From contig CP136061.1 of the NCBI GenBank assembly GCA_032622095.1, positions 53,209,762 to 53,273,761 on the forward strand: DNA of 64,000 nucleotides, in the 5' to 3' direction. Positions 59,130-64,000 of the stretch are shown here, piece by piece; within the stretch, counting starts at the first letter, position 1; each line of letters starts with the position of its first letter. The notes below the pieces were generated by a model that ran no database searches, had not been told where the DNA came from, and worked only from the letters and a program-made list of their open reading frames with translations. This DNA comes from Siphonodentalium dalli (Eukaryota; Mollusca; Scaphopoda; Gadilida; Siphonodentaliidae). Position numbers and translations under genes: made by a program.

Positions 59130-59470
59130 GATTCTGAATCCGGATTCCCACGAAATAACGACTCAGGGAAAAATTGCTGTCAAAAAAGTATCAGATAGCC
59201 CATTATACCCGGCCAAAAATTGGGCGTAAGTAGAGTCTGAATTTCTAAAGGACACTAGCATGTTGCCACGCATGGGCCACGCATGAACTCACATAGTCTG
59301 CAATTTAGCAACAAAAGCTGAAATTTAGCAAAATTTTAGGGTTAATATTGACGCCAGATACTACTTACGCCCAATTTGTGGTCGGTTATAAACGGGTTAC
59401 CTCGATATTTTTTGGACAGTGATTCCCCCCTTAAATGGTGGCTATTGACGAATTCACAATTGTCAGATTG
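59130..59470. repeat. Inverted pair of GGGCGTAAGTAGAG-family repeats
   Basis: The plus-strand unit (TGTCAAAAAAGTATCAGATA, GCCCATTATACCCGGCC, TTGGGCGTAAGTAGAGTCTG at 59180-59240) is followed by the inverse unit (TACTTACGCCCAATTTGTGG, TCGGTTATAAACGGG, TTTGGACAGTGATTCC at 59360-59430). Confidence 0.75.
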
Positions 59471-60779
59471 TACGCTGTTCATATTTTGCGCCAAGTTGCG
59501 ACCCTTCGCTCTTTTCGCACCACCAATACGAACGCGTTGAAAAGGGTACCTGATTATTAGCAGTGAAAAATATTGTCAGTATGCCAGCCACATTATGTTT
59601 ATACCTCCCCTGTCCCCGGGGAGCAGTAGATGGTTACTGAGTGTTGATGCTCATCAGGGTAATGATTTTCCCGCGCATTGAAACGGGGGTACCTGTAGAA
59701 TTCATGTACCAACTGGATAGATTTTTATTCTGGACAATCTTGTGTTAATATGTGCGTATTTTAACATTCTTCATTACTTTTCTTCATTTTGTTTAATAGC
59801 CCGGGGCCATTGCGGACCACACTTATCCATCCATAGCAAAGGAAGGCCCCCCATCCCTTACGAGATGGTCAAAGTACATTTCTTCATACGACATACACAA
59901 ATCCATATATTGACTGACATTTCGCAACAACAGTGAAAGTGTGTATAATTCAGGAACGCTGCTTCCCCTTGCCAATATGGCGAAGCAATGAACAAGTTGG
60001 GGTTTTTAAATACTAATTTATTATATTGTCATGACATTTAAGTATGGGGGATGACATATGCATGGTAACTACACCTGCACATTTCATACACCATTTGCTT
60101 AATTCTGGTGTGCCTCGTATTCTTGTATACAACAAAATGGTGAAGTGTTCTGCACTTTAATACATATTTGGGTATATTTTTCGAATAGCCGACAACGTGA
60201 TTGCACATTCATTAAGTCAGAACACTTTACAATACCTGTCGGTTGATTAAAGCGAAATAATGAATCGTTATAACAATAGGACAGTCAGGACCGTTATCAT
60301 AATTATTCACTTGTGACATATCCAGATGATAATGAGAGAGTTTTATATGGTCAGATCTGAGACAACAGAATAGACACGAACTTATGTATATACCAAACCA
60401 GAAGTTAATACAACACCGTATATATAGTTCCGTTCCGAAATTATGATACCAAGCTTAGCGACTAAGGGGCGTCAAGGTTTGGGGAATTGGACGGTATATG
60501 CTGACTCCCATTCATTCAATAATATATATTAAAATGGATTACGTGTACCGGTACGTGTATGTATATGAAAATTTTGAATAAATTGACGATTGAAAGTGAA
60601 AGTCCGCGCATAAGAAGCATGTGTTTGACGAAAAAGTGGGCCAAGCGGAAAAGTGTGAAACAATTAAACCTCTGAAACCACAGTATTGTTATTTAAAAAG
60701 AATCAAAGTCAGGACATTTTGATTTTTTTTAAAACGCGCTGGTTTAAAAAAGGTGAAAACAAAATGAACTACCATTACA
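59471..60779. other. Gene-free stretch
   Basis: Nothing is supported. A small perfect palindrome CGACACAAATTGTGTCG-like block lies just beyond, at 60782-60801. Confidence 0.5.
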
Positions 60780-62200
60780 AATCGACACAATTTGTGTCGT
60801 TTTTTGGACTCTAAATGTTTCTAGGGGTATTTGACGCGGGTCACCCACCAATGCCGTGAAATTGGCCGAAATCCATACAATTCTAGAAAATAGTCCGTAC
60901 CTCATTGTTCAGCTCCTCAGGGAGGTACCATCCGGGGGTGATGGGTCGGGGTATATGTGTTTCTACGGGGAATTTGGGGCGGGCCACCCACCCATGCCGT
61001 CAATTTGGCCGAAATCCACCTTCGCTCTCGAAAAGGGTCCATACGCCATTTTCAGCCGAGCACAGGTTCGACACTTTTTCGGACCACTTTTACGAACTCG
61101 ACCCAAATTTTGTTCGGCCCAAAATGTTCCGCCCAGCTGGCCACTTGAGAATTTGGACCCATTTGGACCATTTTCCCTTCATTTTTTTGACTTTGCCTAA
61201 TTTCGAGGCATTTACGACTTTCGACCCAATTGTTTTAAGGCCCAAATTTTATATATTTTTTACTGAGTATGTTCCCGTGGTCATTTACCACATTTTCTAA
61301 AAAAAATTGGACCGAGCACAGGTTCGACACTTTTTCGGACCACTTTTACGAACTCGACCCAAAAACTTTTCGGCCCAAAATGTCTCGCCCAGGTGGCCAC
61401 TTACAAATTTTGGGTCATTTGACACATTTTCCCCAAAAAATCGGACCGAGCACAGGTTCGACACTTTTTCGGACCACTTTTACACGAACTCGACCCAAAT
61501 CTTTTTCTGCCCAAAATGTTCCGCCCAGCTGGCCACTTGAGAATTTGGACCCATTAGGACCATTTTTCCCTTTATTTTTAAGACTTTGCCTAATTTCGTG
61601 GCATTTACGACTTTCGACCCAAATTGTTTTCTGCCAAATTTTTTTTATTTTTTACTGAGTATGTTCCCGTTGTCATTTGCCACATTTTATAAAAAATTTC
61701 GGACCGAGCACAGGTTCGACACTTTTTCGGACCACTTTTACGAACTCGACCCAAAAACTGTTCGGCCCAAAATGTCTCGCACAGCCGGCCACTTGCAAAT
61801 TTTGGGTCATTTGCCACATTTTCCAAAAAATATCTGGCCGAGCACAGGTTAGACACTTTTTCGGACCACTTTCACGAACTCTACCCAAATCTTTTTAGGC
61901 CCAAAATGTTCCGCCCAGCTGTCCGCTTGAGAATTTGGACCCATTGGGACAATTTTCCCTTCATTTTTGTTAGACTTTGCCTAATTTCGAGACATTTACG
62001 ACTTTCGACAAAAAAAAATTTCGGCCCAAATTTTTGTTATTTTTTACTGAGTATGTTCCCGTTGTCATTTGCCACATTTTCTAAAAAATTTCGGACCGAG
62101 CACAGGTTCGACACTTTTTCGGACCACTTTTACGAACTCGACCCAAGCTGGCCACTTGAGAATTTGGGACCATTTGTCACACTTTCCGAAATTTTGCGAA
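60780..62200 (+). repeat. Higher-order tandem repeat, alternating 258/134 bp
   Basis: CACAGGTTCGACACTTTTTC begins at 61061, 61317, 61451, 61709, 61843 (one base changed) and 62101, so spacings are 256, 134, 258, 134 and 258. The long form adds GACTTTGCCTAATTTCG, ACTGAGTATGTTCCCGT and CATTTGCCACATTTT; the short form goes straight from CATTTGCCACATTTTCC to the next start. Long open frames across it (for example 60905-61300) only reflect a stop-poor repeat. The same family lies inverted at 49425-50160. Confidence 0.9.
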
Positions 62201-62240
62201 TAAGGAATAAGTAACAAAATCCACGTTGCTCTTATTTTGA

Positions 62241-62296
62241 CACCCACCACCCCCAGGATACTTGTCGGGAACAAAAATTCTGCCCCCCCCCCTGCG
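62241..62296 (-). mobile_element. Poly-C end of a poly-G-family element
   Basis: On the minus strand: CAGGGGGGGGGGGGCAGAAT, then GTATCCTGGGGGTGGTGGGT and GTCAAAATAAG. This has the CAGGG terminus and the GGATAC/GGGTGGGTGTC subterminal blocks of the 3371-4928 element. The other end is not identified. Confidence 0.5.
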
Positions 62297-62379
62297 TCAG
62301 TCAAACTATTATGTAGCGATATCTGTACGTTGCCAGAGGAGGCATAGTAGAAAAGGTGCTCATATTGTTAGCGGGGAGG

Positions 62380-62466
62380 GTAAGAGTGGGTGTGGGTGTT
62401 TGTGTGTGTGTGTGTGTGTGAGGGTGAGAGGGTGTGTGTGTGTGGGGGGGGGGGGGGGGGTGAGTG
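62380..62466. repeat. GT-rich microsatellite ending in poly-G
   Basis: TG repeats with interspersed GGG, ending in about 17 G. Frames across it are artefacts. Confidence 0.95.
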
Positions 62467-62699
62467 TATTGTAGACATGCGGCCAAAAAATATTCAAAAT
62501 TAGGAACTTCGGATGTCTGAGATCCAGGCTGTAGTATCACGTTGGTGTCCTGGTACGGTGTTGTGTGATAAATTTACACCCATTTAGACGTCAGATGTTG
62601 ATAGCAGCGTGGTTTAGTGATTGATTTTATTTTGGTCAAGTTCGTGGTCATTTTCAGGCATTTTGAAATATCATTTTTTATTTACCTGTTTTAGTGAAC

Positions 62700-63057
62700 G
62701 TTCAGACGACCACGATTCAATCGTAAGTGGAAGGATTTCAGTTGTAGGAAGTAACCGGTAGTTACACGTAGACTGTGCATGCTCACGTCAATATCGCAAG
62801 TAAAAAATAATATCAAGCACTGTTTGATTTTAGATTCGAAATCGTGGCGTATCCTTGGATACCTCCACTTGCGACATAATCGCAGTCGTGTGTACGTAAA
62901 AATCATGACTGGAAAGATCGCAGGGTAGTCAATTACATGCTAACTGACAACCTACGATATCATCATGTACGACGACATCGCATTCGTGTGAACAAACTAT
63001 CCACGATTTTGTCGGGCCCGATTCCTCCACTTACGATTGAATCGTGGTCGTCTGAAC
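62700..63057. mobile_element. 358-bp MITE with 32-bp terminal inverted repeats
   Basis: GTTCAGACGACCACGATTCA plus ATCGTAAGTGGA (62700-62731) is the exact inverse of 63026-63057. Interior blocks (CCACTTGCGACATAATCGCA near 62869, CATCGCATTCGTGTGAAC near 62978) are degenerate copies of the same terminal sequence. A clean target duplication is not visible, so the exact ends may be off by a few bases. Confidence 0.85.
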
Positions 63058-64000
63058 CACTGTGTAGGAACTGTTACACCGGAAGTGGTTCTACTGTCGG
63101 TTTGTGATGGTTCTTGACTGATTTGTGACGGTTCCTTATGATCGAAATTATACATTTTCGCGACTTTTTGACAGTTAAAACGCAATTTTGGAGCTATCTA
63201 GCTGATAATTCGATTAATTTTTCCATTCCTCTCGCAATCGGTGGCCCCAACGCGCGTAATAATAACGAAAATTCCATTGTGCGAGTAACAACGACGAAAA
63301 CCGCGAATTTTGATATTTGTTTGGGTTCTCTCCTGATCGAGTCGGTTCTCTCCCCATTTAATCAGTTTTATACGGGTAATACTATGGCTAATATTTAGCA
63401 GGATAATGGTTGAAATTTGCACAGCTTGTCATCGATATCTATGAATTACACTGCCTTCCTATGCTTATTCAATAACCTGTGTTACGCCTGTCAAAATTCA
63501 CCAAGTCGCCAGCTAGTTTGAAAAATAACGCGTTTTGCAGGCCCAACATTTCCATGTGTCAACAGCCGGTTAACTATAGGTTACAAGCAACTAATTATAT
63601 AGAGTTGCGCTTCTTGAATTTGTGTAGGGAAACTCGAGTCAGCATAAAACAAATCTGGCTGCTGATTGGTTTATTATCATTGAGGGAAATTTCCCTAAGC
63701 GGGAACATAAAATCATAGCTTACGTAAATATGGCGACCATGTTTGTTTAGATGTCCAGGAAGAGTCTGATGGGGTCCCGAAGTTATGGAAGGGGTCTGGG
63801 TATTTTTATGCTGCTGATTTTTGTGCAGTAAATGGGTAGTTGTGGAAATTCAAGATTATCGTTTTAAAAAAATACCGAAAAGGGCGCGTTTGTTGTCACA
63901 GACTGGTGCAGCGGATGACATTTTAAGGTAAAATTGACCACTTGAAGTTCAAATAGGCTCAACCCACGGCCGGCGGGACTTATATATAGTTAACACTGTC
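63058..64000. other. Gene-free right edge
   Basis: No gene or element is recognised in the last 940 bases. Short frames at 63138 and 63479 are unsupported. Confidence 0.5.

Noticed and set aside
60856-61898. Several overlapping 60-130 codon frames across the right-hand array
   Set aside because: They are successive translations of a stop-poor tandem repeat and shift frame at each unit.
62301-62540. Frames through the GT-rich tract
   Set aside because: They are low-complexity translations of a microsatellite and a G run.

Overview
This window is eukaryotic, AT-rich and almost entirely repeat-derived, and looks like part of a marine invertebrate genome. The C2H2 zinc-finger gene, a Penelope-like element with a GIY-YIG domain, a degenerate non-LTR (LINE) polymerase, an orphan multi-domain family known from cnidarians and molluscs, several transposon classes and abundant satellites all fit a metazoan. 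A lophotrochozoan or mollusc is my best guess, with low confidence. No bacterial, viral, rRNA or tRNA gene is supported.

Left third (1-29563). A roughly 7.5-9.7 kb segment is present three times in tandem: copy 1 at 1808-11459, copy 2 from 11460, and copy 3 inside an almost exact 10,088-bp tandem duplication (9389-19476 and 19477-29563). Each copy carries a ~160-bp repeat array, remnants of a Penelope-like retroelement and ~3.5 kb of unrecognised non-coding DNA. Three transposon-like insertions can be dated because another copy keeps the empty site. They are a poly-G-ended element with an 8-9 bp target duplication (copy 1), a TTAA-flanked piggyBac-like element (copies 2 and 3) and a 2,180-bp TA-flanked element between copies 1 and 2.

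Middle (29.5-42.6 kb). First comes the palindromic motif CCCAGCTGGGC. Next is a ~1.8-kb palindrome assembled from smaller ~80-bp snap-back hairpins (31618-33400), then a ~267-bp satellite (33411-34951). A TCA-type microsatellite, two degenerate repeat arrays, a decayed LINE polymerase (39730-41905) and a 51-bp minisatellite follow.

Right third (42.6-64 kb). Two long coding-type reading frames lie here, divergently oriented. One is an intact intronless 15-finger C2H2 protein (43910-45715, minus). The other is an 845-codon orphan-family gene (46880-49420, plus) with one in-frame TAG and a likely lost zinc ligand. Beyond it are repeat arrays in inverted orientation (49425-50160 against 60780-62200), poly-G/poly-C-ended MITE-like elements, LINE 3' tails, and a 358-bp MITE near the right edge.

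The genes do not form a pathway. The zinc-finger gene is the only likely functional host gene. The rest records layered transposition, tandem duplication and fold-back amplification.
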